From contig CAKPLV010000055.1 of NCBI GenBank assembly GCA_934167735.1, positions 1-6,261 on the forward strand: DNA of 6,261 nucleotides, in the 5' to 3' direction. How positions within the stretch are numbered: the stretch's first letter is position 1; each line of letters starts with the position of its first letter. Positions 1-5,990 of this stretch are shown piece after piece. The translations under genes and the position numbers were made by a program. The stretch is from an uncultured Clostridia bacterium. GTDB taxonomy: Bacteria > Bacillota > Clostridia > TANB77 > CAG-508. The notes under the pieces were generated by a model. It saw nothing but the letters and a program-made list of their open reading frames with translations, did not search any database and was not told where the DNA came from.

Positions 1-1293
1 AGCAGAATCACCCTCAACTATATAAACTTCACACTCTTCTGCAACTTTGCTACTGCAATCAGCTAATTTTCCTGGTAATGTTGTTGTCTCTAAAGCACTT
101 TTTCTACGTACTAGTTCTCTTGCCTTTCTAGCAGCTTCTCTTGCTCTTGAAGCACTTACACATTTTTCCAAAATTGCTTTTGCAATATTAGGATTTTCCT
201 CTAAGAAAGTTGATAAAGCATCATTAACCATACTTTGAACAATACCAGTTACTTCACTATTTCCTAATTTTGTTTTTGTTTGTCCTTCAAATTGAGGTTC
301 TTTTACTTTTACTGAAACAACAGCAGTAATACCTTCTCTTATATCTTCCCCTTGTAAATTATTGTCTTTATCTTTTAAGAAATTATGATTTCTAGCATAA
401 TCATTAAATACTTTTGTAAGTGCTCTTTTAAATCCCTCTAAATGAGTTCCACCTTCAATTGTATTTATATTATTTACAAATGTATAAATATTTTCTGAGT
501 AACTTGTTGTATATTGAATTGCTATTTCTACAGGCACTTCACCATTTCTTTCAATATATATAGGCATTGGATGTAATTTTTCTTTATTTCTATTTAAAAA
601 TTCAACAAAAGAAATTAATCCACCTTCAAAACAGAATTCTGATCTTTTTGGTGTCTCTCCCCTCTGATCTTCAATATTAATTTTTAATCCTTTTGTTAAA
701 AAGGCTATTTCTCTAAATCTTGTTTCCAAAACATCGAAGTCAAACTCTAATGTTTCAAAAATTGTATCATAAGATAAAAACCTAACTTTTGTACCTGTTT
801 TTTTAGAATCTCCAATTTTTTCAAGTTTTCTTACTGTTTTTCCTTTTTCAAAGTACATTTGGTATTTTCCACCATCTCTACAAATTGTAACTTCAACCCA
901 ATTTGATAATGCATTTACTACAGACGCACCAACTCCATGAAGACCTCCAGATACTTTATATCCACTATCTCCACCAAATTTCCCACCAGCGTGAAGAACT
1001 GTATATACTGTTTCAGCTGTTGATATTTTTGTTTTTGGATGTATTTCAACTGGAATTCCTCTACCATTATCTTCAACACTAATTATATTTCCTTTTTCAA
1101 TTATTATATCAATTTCTGTACAATATCCTGCTAATGCTTCATCAACACAGTTATCTACAATTTCATATACCATATGATGAAGACCTCTAATAGATGTGCT
1201 ACCAATGTACATACCAGGTCTTTTTCTTACGGCCTCTAGTCCCTCTAATACTTGAATTTGTTCTGCCCCATATTTATGATTGTATTTTTCCAT
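1..1293 (-). CDS. gyrB: DNA gyrase subunit B, 3' end cut off by window edge
   Basis: ATPase subunit of DNA gyrase, which with GyrA introduces negative supercoils and relieves torsion ahead of replication forks. The 431 visible residues run from ATG at 1293 to the window edge with no stop. They hold the GHKL ATPase fold: the E44 region with VDNCVDEALAG at about 46-56, DNGRGIP at 75-81, GGLHGVG at 116-122. The transducer domain follows, with GGTHLEGFKRAL at 281-292 and the QTK loop (QFEGQTKTKLGN) at 334-345. The sequence stops within the start of the Toprim domain, at EGDSA (427-431), so roughly a third of a normal GyrB of about 640 residues lies outside. A strong ribosome site, GGAGGA at 1306-1301, lies 7 bases before the ATG and inside the end of recF, which suggests translational coupling. 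Its place next to recF favours gyrB over the paralogue parE. No frameshift was seen. Confidence 0.97.
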   Translation of the reverse strand, partial: MEKYNHKYGAEQIQVLEGLEAVRKRPGMYIGSTSIRGLHHMVYEIVDNCVDEALAGYCTEIDIIIEKGNIISVEDNGRGIPVEIHPKTKISTAETVYTVLHAGGKFGGDSGYKVSGGLHGVGASVVNALSNWVEVTICRDGGKYQMYFEKGKTVRKLEKIGDSKKTGTKVRFLSYDTIFETLEFDFDVLETRFREIAFLTKGLKINIEDQRGETPKRSEFCFEGGLISFVEFLNRNKEKLHPMPIYIERNGEVPVEIAIQYTTSYSENIYTFVNNINTIEGGTHLEGFKRALTKVFNDYARNHNFLKDKDNNLQGEDIREGITAVVSVKVKEPQFEGQTKTKLGNSEVTGIVQSMVNDALSTFLEENPNIAKAILEKCVSASRAREAARKARELVRRKSALETTTLPGKLADCSSKVAEECEVYIVEGDSA

Positions 1294-1296
1294 TGT

Positions 1297-2388
1297 CTAT
1301 TCCTCCATATTTTTATTATAATTCTCTATAACTTTTCCGTCTATAACATTATATTCAAAATTTTGTATTTTTTCAAGTCCCAATTTTTCAGTACATGTTA
1401 TTATTACTTGTATATCTTTTATACTATTTAAAAAGTTCTCTCTTCTTTTACTATCTAATTCAGACATAAAATCATCTAATAATAAGATTGGATATTCACC
1501 AATATCATCATATATAACTTGAAGTTCTGATAATTTTAAGGAAAGAACTGCGGTTCTATTTTGTCCTTGTGATCCAAAAGTTCCTACTTCTTTCTTATTT
1601 ATATATATAGTAAAATCATCTCTATGAATTCCTTTAGTGGTATATCCTTTTATAATGTCTAACTTTCTTCTTGATTTTAACTCATTTAAAAAATTTTGTC
1701 TAGTAGTTGCGTCAGAAAAATATTCAATTTCTATATCTTCTTTTCCCTGAGTTATATCTTTATGAATATTTTTTATTTTTGAATATATTTTATCAATATA
1801 TTCTTTTCTATATTGATATATTTTAATTCCAGCATCAACAAGTTTTTCATCCCATATATCTAAAAGTTCTTCAGGTTTATTTTCAAATTTTATTAATTTT
1901 AAGTAATTATTTCTTTGTTCCATTGTTTTTAAATATATTGTTAATAAGTGCATATAATTAGGTCTTAATTGACTTATCATTATATCTAAAAATTTTCTTC
2001 GATTTTGAGGACTGCCTTTTAAAATATTTATATCCTCTGGAGAAAATATTACAATATTAATATTTCCTAAAAGTTCACTTAATTTTTTCAATTTAATTCC
2101 ATTTAAAAAGATTTGTTTTTTCTCTGAAATTTGAATTTTTATTTTTCCATCTCTATCACTCTTGTTAAATTCTATTTCAATAAATGCCTCATTTTCATTA
2201 AATTTTATAAGTTCTTTTTCCTTTGAAGTTCTATATGATTTTCCTATACTAGCTAAAAATATAGACTCAATTATATTGGTTTTTCCTTGAGCATTTTCGC
2301 CAAAAAAAACATTTATATTTTTTCCTAAATTTATTTCCTGTTCAGAATAATTTCTAAAATTTTTTAGTTTAATTTTGTTGATCCACAT
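1297..2388 (-). CDS. recF: DNA replication and repair protein RecF
   Basis: SMC/ABC-type ATPase that acts with RecO and RecR to load RecA at gaps and stalled forks. At 363 residues it has normal family length. Seen: the N-terminal KLKNFRNY typical of RecF; Walker A GENAQGKTN at 30-38; SPEDINILKGSPQNRRKFLD at 116-135; the ABC signature GSQGQNRT at 272-279; Walker B ILLLDDFMSELD at 301-312. GIHRDD at 253-258 replaces the usual GPHRDD, a mild variant. The start is ATG at 2388, with GGAG lying 7 bases upstream. The stop at 1299-1297 is 3 bases before gyrB, so the two are almost certainly one transcript. No remB/DUF370 gene lies between them, unlike in Bacillus. A promoter about 200 bases upstream (2597-2625) probably drives both genes. 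Confidence 0.97.
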   Translation of the reverse strand: MWINKIKLKNFRNYSEQEINLGKNINVFFGENAQGKTNIIESIFLASIGKSYRTSKEKELIKFNENEAFIEIEFNKSDRDGKIKIQISEKKQIFLNGIKLKKLSELLGNINIVIFSPEDINILKGSPQNRRKFLDIMISQLRPNYMHLLTIYLKTMEQRNNYLKLIKFENKPEELLDIWDEKLVDAGIKIYQYRKEYIDKIYSKIKNIHKDITQGKEDIEIEYFSDATTRQNFLNELKSRRKLDIIKGYTTKGIHRDDFTIYINKKEVGTFGSQGQNRTAVLSLKLSELQVIYDDIGEYPILLLDDFMSELDSKRRENFLNSIKDIQVIITCTEKLGLEKIQNFEYNVIDGKVIENYNKNMEE

Positions 2389-2596
2389 AATTTTTCTCCA
2401 TTTTTTTGATATAAAATTATACTAATAAAAAATAAAAACGGCTTATTTTGGATTTTCACGCTTCATTTTTTTGCTATTTTTTATTTTTTTCTATTTTTTT
2501 AATATTATTTATTATTATTTTATTATTTTTTCTATTATTAAAAATAATTTAAATTATAATTATAAATTAAATATTTTTAAATATAAATAAAATCGT

Positions 2597-2625
2597 ATTA
2601 TATTTATTATGTATATTTTCGTCAA
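2597..2625 (-). promoter_or_regulatory. Probable sigma-A promoter of recF-gyrB
   Basis: On the minus strand TTGACG (2625-2620) is followed after exactly 17 bases by a perfect TATAAT (2602-2597), so 11 of 12 positions match the housekeeping consensus. Transcription would begin near 2590 and give recF an unusually long, A-rich leader of about 200 bases. A second TATAAT lies at 2421-2416, closer to the gene, but has no recognisable -35. The background is very AT-rich, so chance -10 boxes are expected; the TTGACG with ideal spacing is what supports this call. Confidence 0.65.
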
Positions 2626-2744
2626 TTTGAAATAATTCTCATAATCTAATTTATTTGATTTATTTCTTTTTTTTTCTATTTTTTTCATTATTACATATTA
2701 TTTTATTTTATTTTTTATAATCAATTATGTTTACATTTTATTGT

Positions 2745-2781
2745 AAAATAAAACTTGGTCAGAACATAATATCCTGACCAA
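2745..2781 (-). terminator. Intrinsic terminator after dnaN
   Basis: A perfect 8-base inverted repeat (TTGGTCAG at 2755-2762, CTGACCAA at 2774-2781; 11-base loop) starts 4 bases past the dnaN stop. Read on the minus strand, it is followed at once by the U-rich tract GTTTTATTTT (2754-2745). An AT-only hairpin at about 2735-2749 follows and may add to the pause. It should end the dnaA-dnaN transcript and separate it from recF-gyrB. Confidence 0.85.
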
Positions 2782-2785
2782 ACAT

Positions 2786-3901
2786 TTAATCTTTTAATCT
2801 AATTGGTAAAATCATATAAACATAATCATTGTTTTCCACAGATTTTACTAAACATGGGGATATGTTTGTTCCAAATTCAACAAAAATGTCCTCATCTTCA
2901 ATAACTTTTAAACAATCAAGGAAATATTTAGGATTAAATCCTGCCTCTATATTCTTTCCTTCAGTTGAAATATATATTTCTTCTTTAGCTTCTCCTGTTT
3001 GATTTGTACAAGATATAGTTATTTTTCCTATATCAACAGAAACTTTTACAGGATATTTCTTCTCTTTTTCAATAGAAGATGCTGATATTAAACTTATTCT
3101 TTCAAAACTGTTTTGTAAATTTGTCTTATTAACTCTAATTCTTGTTTCCCAATTATTAGGTATTACTGATTTATAATTTAAAAATTCACCATCTAAAAGT
3201 CTTGTTACAACTTTACAATTTTCCATTTCAAATAATGCTTGATTCTTTGCGATTCCTATTTTTACATGGTCAAATGAATCTAATAATATTTTATTTATTT
3301 CATTAAGTGTTTTTCCTGGTATAACTGCTTTAAAATTATCAACTTTAGTTTGTAAATATATACTTCTTAAAGCAAGTCTAAATCCGTCAACTGCAACAAC
3401 ATTTAACTTATTGTTTTCCACTTCGAATAAACAACCTGTGAATATAGGTCTATTTTCTTCAGTACTAACTGCAAATATTGTTTTTCTAATCATATTTTTT
3501 AACATATTCTGTTCTAAATCAATTGCATTTTCAACTTCTATTTTTGGAAGTTCTGGAAATTCTTCTGGATTCATTGTTGTTAATTTATATAATGCTCCTT
3601 CACATTCTATTTCAAGTAAATTATTTTCATTTAATGAAATACTTATTTCTGTATCTGGAAGTTTTCTTATTATTTCACTAAACATTATTGCATTAACAAC
3701 TGTAGATCCTTGTTCTTTAACTTCACATTCCATTATATATTCAATACCTATTTCTAGGTCATAAGATGTTAATTTAATTTCTTTATCATTAGTTTGTATA
3801 AGTATTCCTTCTAATATAGGCATTGTTGTTTTAGAAGCAACACCTTTAACTACGGAATTTAATGCTTTAAGGATATTATCCTTATAACAAATAATTTTCA
3901 T
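2786..3901 (-). CDS. dnaN: DNA polymerase III sliding clamp (beta subunit)
   Basis: Ring-forming processivity clamp that tethers the replicative polymerase to DNA and serves as a docking hub for repair and Hda-like factors. At 371 residues the length is standard for three repeated clamp domains of about 120 each. Family landmarks seen: TSYDLEIGIE at 45-54, ENRPIFTGCLFE at 149-160, VAVDGFRLALR at 169-179, RLLDGEFLNYKSVIP at 234-248, FNPKYFLDCLK at 322-332, and the C-terminal YMILPIRL (362-369), which forms part of the peptide-binding pocket. Start ATG at 3901 is preceded by AAAGGAG (3917-3911), 9 bases away. No good terminator was found after dnaA and no clear -35/-10 pair directly before dnaN, so it is probably transcribed from the dnaA promoter. 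A terminator follows directly. Confidence 0.98.
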   Translation of the reverse strand: MKIICYKDNILKALNSVVKGVASKTTMPILEGILIQTNDKEIKLTSYDLEIGIEYIMECEVKEQGSTVVNAIMFSEIIRKLPDTEISISLNENNLLEIECEGALYKLTTMNPEEFPELPKIEVENAIDLEQNMLKNMIRKTIFAVSTEENRPIFTGCLFEVENNKLNVVAVDGFRLALRSIYLQTKVDNFKAVIPGKTLNEINKILLDSFDHVKIGIAKNQALFEMENCKVVTRLLDGEFLNYKSVIPNNWETRIRVNKTNLQNSFERISLISASSIEKEKKYPVKVSVDIGKITISCTNQTGEAKEEIYISTEGKNIEAGFNPKYFLDCLKVIEDEDIFVEFGTNISPCLVKSVENNDYVYMILPIRLKD

Positions 3902-3941
3902 TTTCGCTCTCTCCTTTATTATTTATTATATATAATATAAA

Positions 3942-3987
3942 TATTATTAGTAGTAATAGTATTAGGTGCTGTGGATAATGTGGATAA
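3942..3987 (-). promoter_or_regulatory. Basal unwinding element: tandem DnaA boxes and DnaA-trios
   Basis: Read on the minus strand (dnaA towards dnaN), two perfect TTATCCACA boxes abut without a gap (3987-3979, 3978-3970). They are followed by the 4-base spacer GCAC (3969-3966) and then in-register triplets starting at 3965: CTA, ATA, CTA, TTA, CTA, CTA, then ATA, ATA, ending at 3942. All eight match NTA and four are the ideal CTA. In B. subtilis this box-box-spacer-trio order is the site where DnaA moves from double-stranded boxes onto single-stranded trios and melts DNA. The function here is inferred from that match. Confidence 0.85.
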
Positions 3988-4028
3988 CTATGTGGAAACT
4001 ATATACCCCTAAGAAAATTTTATGTGTA

Positions 4029-4047
4029 AAACTTAGTGGATAAGTTT
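4029..4047. repeat. Inverted repeat centred on an imperfect DnaA box
   Basis: AAACTTA (4029-4035) and TAAGTTT (4041-4047) are perfect complements around a 5-base centre. The TTATCCACT box (4035-4043, minus) covers the centre. The stem is AT-rich and lacks a following T tract in either direction, so it is not a convincing terminator; it may be a DnaA-binding variant. Confidence 0.45.
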
Positions 4048-4090
4048 AAAGTTTGTCCACAGTTAAAATTTTGAAATGTGGAAACTTGAC

Positions 4091-4123
4091 TTATTAACAG
4101 TTTATCAACAGTTAATTAACAGT
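4091..4123 (+). repeat. Three tandem 11-base repeats resembling degenerate DnaA boxes
   Basis: TTATTAACAGT (4091-4101), TTATCAACAGT (4102-4112) and TAATTAACAGT (4113-4123) follow one another without a gap. The first nine bases of each resemble the DnaA box TTATCCACA with 2, 1 and 3 mismatches. The 11-base period is close to one helical turn, so all three would face the same side of the DNA. They have the opposite orientation to the perfect tandem boxes at 3970-3987. Inferred role: cooperative, low-affinity DnaA binding. Confidence 0.6.
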
Positions 4124-4235
4124 TGGCTGTGGATATCAAATCAAGCTGTTCCGTAAGTAATCATAACTTAAATGTAACCAAACATATATTTATGAGAACA
4201 AAATTTCAAAAACAGCATTTAAATAATTTAATTTA

Positions 4236-5591
4236 CTATTGTTCTCCATTTATAATTATGTTTTTCACACTTTCCACAATTAACTTGGTATTATTTTTTT
4301 CTTTAACTTCTTTTTCAATTTTTTTACATGCATGCATTACTGTAGAATGATCTCTATTTCCGAAATCTTCTCCTATCTTAGGATAAGACATGTTCGCTAC
4401 TTCTCTACATAGATACATAGCTATTTGTCTAGGAAATGCAATTTCATTTGATCTTTTGTTGCTAGATAAATCATCTTTATTTATATTAAAATATTTAGCA
4501 ACAGTTTCTTTTACAAAATCAGAAGAAAGAACTTTTTCGCTTTCTGCCTTAAATTCATTAATGGTATTTTCTGCCAATTCTATTGTTATTGGACTATGTG
4601 TTAATGAAGCTCTGGCAATGATTTTATTAAAAACTCCTTCTAATTCTCTAATGTTTGAATCGATTTTGTTTGCAATATTTGATAATATAATATCTTCTAC
4701 AACAATATTTTCTTCTTGTGCTTTTTTTCTTAAAATTGCTAAACGTGTTTCATAATCAGGACATGAAATATCAGCAAGTAATCCCCATTCAAACCTTGAT
4801 TTTAATCTATCTTCTAGAAATGGGATATCTCTTGGTGGTTTATCACTAGAGATAATAATTTGTTTTTTGTCTTCGTATAATGCGTTAAATGTGTGGAAAA
4901 ATTCTTCTTGAACCCTTTCTTTTCCTGCTATGAATTGAATATCATCAATAAGTAGAACATCAATTGTTCTATATTTATTTCTAAATATTTCGTTTTTGTT
5001 ATCTTTAATTGCATTAATAAGTTGGTTTGTGAATTTTTCTGATGTTACATAAAGAATTTTTGTTGATCTATTATTTTTTAGTATCCTATTTCCTATTGCA
5101 TGCATAAGATGTGTTTTTCCTAGTCCAACACCACCATATAAAAATAATGGATTGTATGATTCGCCAGGTTTATCCCCTACTGCTATTGCAGCTGCATGTG
5201 CAAAACGATTATTATTTCCAACAACAAATGTTTCAAATGTGTATTTTGGATTTAATGTTTTATTTGAAGCTTCTATATCGTTTTCTTGCATATTTGGTTG
5301 AATACTTGAAACAACAGAAGTACTTTCATCATTTTTTTTGTCCTCATCCCATATAACAGAAAAAGACCACTCCCTATTTGTAAGATATTTGAAAGTATTT
5401 AGAATTAAATCAGCATATCTTGTATTTATAAGATCACGATGATATTCAGAACTTGCTTTAAAAACAATGTGATCATCAGTGAATTCGACGATTTCCAATG
5501 TTTTTAACCAAGTGTCATATGCAATTTGTGTCATTTCTTCTTTTAGTAGTTCTTTTGCTTGATTTAATAGTTCGTTTTTATCTGTTTGCAT
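4236..5591 (-). CDS. dnaA: Chromosomal replication initiator protein DnaA
   Basis: AAA+ initiator that binds DnaA boxes, assembles an ATP-dependent filament, melts the origin and loads the helicase. It has 451 residues from ATG at 5591, a normal length. Seen (numbering from that ATG): N-terminal domain I to about residue 85 with YDTWLKTLE; a short polar linker, about 86-115; AAA+ core with Walker A GGVGLGKT at 153-160, Walker B LLIDDIQF at 213-220, the arginine-finger region RLKSRFEWGL at 262-271 and NIRELEGV at 313-320; domain IV with the DNA-contact signature DHSTVMHACKKI at 414-425. A TTG at 5597 in frame adds two residues, but AAAGGA (5607-5602) lies 10 bases from the ATG and only 4 from the TTG, so ATG is preferred. 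DnaA boxes on both sides, several near its promoter, imply autoregulation. Confidence 0.98.
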   Translation of the reverse strand: MQTDKNELLNQAKELLKEEMTQIAYDTWLKTLEIVEFTDDHIVFKASSEYHRDLINTRYADLILNTFKYLTNREWSFSVIWDEDKKNDESTSVVSSIQPNMQENDIEASNKTLNPKYTFETFVVGNNNRFAHAAAIAVGDKPGESYNPLFLYGGVGLGKTHLMHAIGNRILKNNRSTKILYVTSEKFTNQLINAIKDNKNEIFRNKYRTIDVLLIDDIQFIAGKERVQEEFFHTFNALYEDKKQIIISSDKPPRDIPFLEDRLKSRFEWGLLADISCPDYETRLAILRKKAQEENIVVEDIILSNIANKIDSNIRELEGVFNKIIARASLTHSPITIELAENTINEFKAESEKVLSSDFVKETVAKYFNINKDDLSSNKRSNEIAFPRQIAMYLCREVANMSYPKIGEDFGNRDHSTVMHACKKIEKEVKEKNNTKLIVESVKNIIINGEQ

Positions 5592-5600
5592 AATCAAAAC

Positions 5601-5607
5601 ATCCTTT
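5601..5607 (-). promoter_or_regulatory. dnaA ribosome binding site (decides the start)
   Basis: Minus-strand AAAGGAT (5607-5601). Counting from the end of AAAGGA there are 10 bases to ATG at 5591 but only 4 to the in-frame TTG at 5597. The spacing and the stronger codon both favour the ATG. Confidence 0.65.
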
Positions 5608-5622
5608 CAAGTGTATAAATAT

Positions 5623-5662
5623 AAAGTTATCCACAAAGTTTTCCACACGTGTGGATAACTTT
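5623..5662. repeat. Inverted pair of DnaA boxes with central palindrome
   Basis: A perfect 13-base inverted repeat: AAAGTTATCCACA (5623-5635) and its complement (5650-5662), each containing a perfect DnaA box. A third, near-perfect box (TTTTCCACA, 5639-5647) sits between them and overlaps a perfect 14-base palindrome, TCCACACGTGTGGA (5642-5655). The whole lies 31-71 bases before the dnaA start codon, inside the predicted leader. It could act as a DnaA roadblock on DNA or as an RNA hairpin in the transcript. Confidence 0.8.
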
Positions 5663-5680
5663 GTAATAATTATGTAATAA
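5662..5680 (+). repeat. Short direct repeat with 11-base period
   Basis: TGTAATAA occurs at 5662-5669 and 5673-5680, a period of 11 bases, directly beside the inverted DnaA boxes. No function can be assigned. In DNA this AT-rich two copies could be chance. Confidence 0.35.
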
Positions 5681-5751
5681 ATAGTGAATTTTTTGCGAAC
5701 AATTATTTTGCTTGAATAGTATAATAAATCCCCTATCTTTTAATATTTTAT

Positions 5752-5781
5752 ATAATATCAAAATTTTACACAAAGAGTCAA
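5752..5781 (-). promoter_or_regulatory. Probable dnaA(-dnaN) promoter
   Basis: Minus strand: TTGACT (5781-5776), 18-base spacer, TATTAT (5757-5752) with an extended -10 TG one base before it (5760-5759). Each hexamer has one mismatch to consensus. Transcription would start near 5745, giving a leader of about 150 bases that includes the inverted DnaA boxes. An overlapping alternative is TTGTGT (5773-5768), 17 bases, TAAAAT (5750-5745). A perfect DnaA box at 5788-5796 lies just upstream of the -35, a natural place for autoregulation. Confidence 0.55.
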
Positions 5782-5857
5782 GACAATTGTGGATAATTTT
5801 GAAAAAAATGTGGATAAATATAAAAAAATCTGTGGACAACTAGAAAAAAATCGATAA

Positions 5858-5879
5858 ATATTACAAAAATATTACAAAA
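5858..5879 (+). repeat. Tandem 11-base repeat ATATTACAAAA, two copies
   Basis: ATATTACAAAA is repeated exactly at 5858-5868 and 5869-5879 with no gap, in an A-rich stretch between the DnaA boxes and the rpmH promoter. It could be part of a second easily melted region or bent DNA; no protein site is recognised. Confidence 0.45.
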
Positions 5880-5935
5880 AAATCAATTGAAAAATATCTT
5901 AGATTAAAACAGAATAATAAATTTATCAAAATCTA

Positions 5936-5965
5936 TTGACAAAAATGAATAATTTAATGTATAAT
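5936..5965 (+). promoter_or_regulatory. Strong sigma-A promoter of rpmH
   Basis: Perfect TTGACA (5936-5941), an 18-base spacer and perfect TATAAT (5960-5965). Predicted start near 5972 gives a leader of about 70 bases. It is the best consensus promoter in the window, as expected for an abundant ribosomal protein. Confidence 0.9.
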
Positions 5966-5973
5966 TGAAATAC

Positions 5974-5990
5974 TTGTTATTTTGTAACAA
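5974..5990 (+). repeat. Inverted repeat at the predicted rpmH transcription start
   Basis: TTGTTA (5974-5979) and TAACAA (5985-5990) are perfect complements around TTTTG, starting about 8 bases after the -10 box. It could be an operator or a hairpin at the 5' end of the mRNA. A second, 4-base stem (CCCA 5996-5999, TGGG 6004-6007) follows. No known regulator site is recognised. Confidence 0.4.

Larger units (their letters stand above)
2389..2785. other. Gene-free, extremely AT-rich dnaN-recF spacer
   Basis: No coding sequence can be supported here on either strand. Hand count gives about 40 G/C in 360 bases (about 11%), and only about 6% in 2461-2600. The plus strand is dominated by T tracts of 6-9 bases; the T7-CTA-T7 pattern occurs at 2484-2500 and again at 2669-2685. 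The spacer contains the dnaN terminator at its right end and a good minus-strand promoter at 2597-2625. In many Bacillota an S4-domain gene (yaaA/rlbA) occupies this position; nothing resembling it remains. Confidence 0.85.
3902..4235. other. oriC: Origin region, dnaA-dnaN side (DnaA boxes plus unwinding element)
   Basis: This 334-base gene-free gap carries two perfect and at least four single-mismatch DnaA boxes, a DnaA-trio run and an AT-only stretch next to dnaN (3919-3949, no G or C). Matches to TTATCCACA: perfect on the minus strand at 3970-3978 and 3979-3987; one mismatch at 4035-4043 (minus), 4053-4061 (plus, TTGTCCACA), 4102-4110 (plus, TTATCAACA) and 4128-4136 (minus, ATATCCACA). Two-mismatch copies (GTTTCCACA) lie at 3991-3999 and 4077-4085, inside an identical 10-base word. 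Together with the cluster upstream of dnaA this makes a bipartite origin of the Bacillus type, in which unwinding takes place on the dnaN side. The part nearest dnaA (4141-4235) shows no motif I can name. Confidence 0.85.

Noticed and set aside
2443..2466. Seven-codon minus-strand frame (MKRENPK) in the recF leader, a possible leader peptide
   Set aside because: It has no ribosome site, and no hairpin or regulatory codon run follows it.
3411..3764. Plus-strand open frame antisense to dnaN
   Set aside because: Shadow of the dnaN reading frame, Ser/Ile/Phe-rich with no recognisable domain.
3925..3930. TATAAT on the minus strand just before dnaN as a separate dnaN promoter
   Set aside because: The -35 position falls on the trio CTACTA, far from TTGACA; in AT-only DNA a lone -10 match is expected by chance.
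4141..4235. Possible terminator after dnaA
   Set aside because: Only a weak 5-base repeat (TAAGT/ACTTA) is present and no T tract follows, so readthrough into dnaN is more likely.
4123..4350. Plus-strand open frame of 75 codons
   Set aside because: It starts in a DnaA box and runs antisense into the end of dnaA; no ribosome site or family resemblance.
4390..4755. Plus-strand open frame antisense to dnaA
   Set aside because: Shadow of dnaA coding sequence, with no ribosome site or recognisable domain.
5589..5597. TTG at 5597 as the dnaA start
   Set aside because: It is only 4 bases from the ribosome site and a weaker codon than the ATG two codons later; possible but less likely.
5627..5839. 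Minus-strand open frame of 70 codons upstream of dnaA
   Set aside because: It spans the DnaA boxes and the dnaA promoter, its product is low-complexity, and it has no ribosome site; it is a by-product of AT-rich origin sequence.
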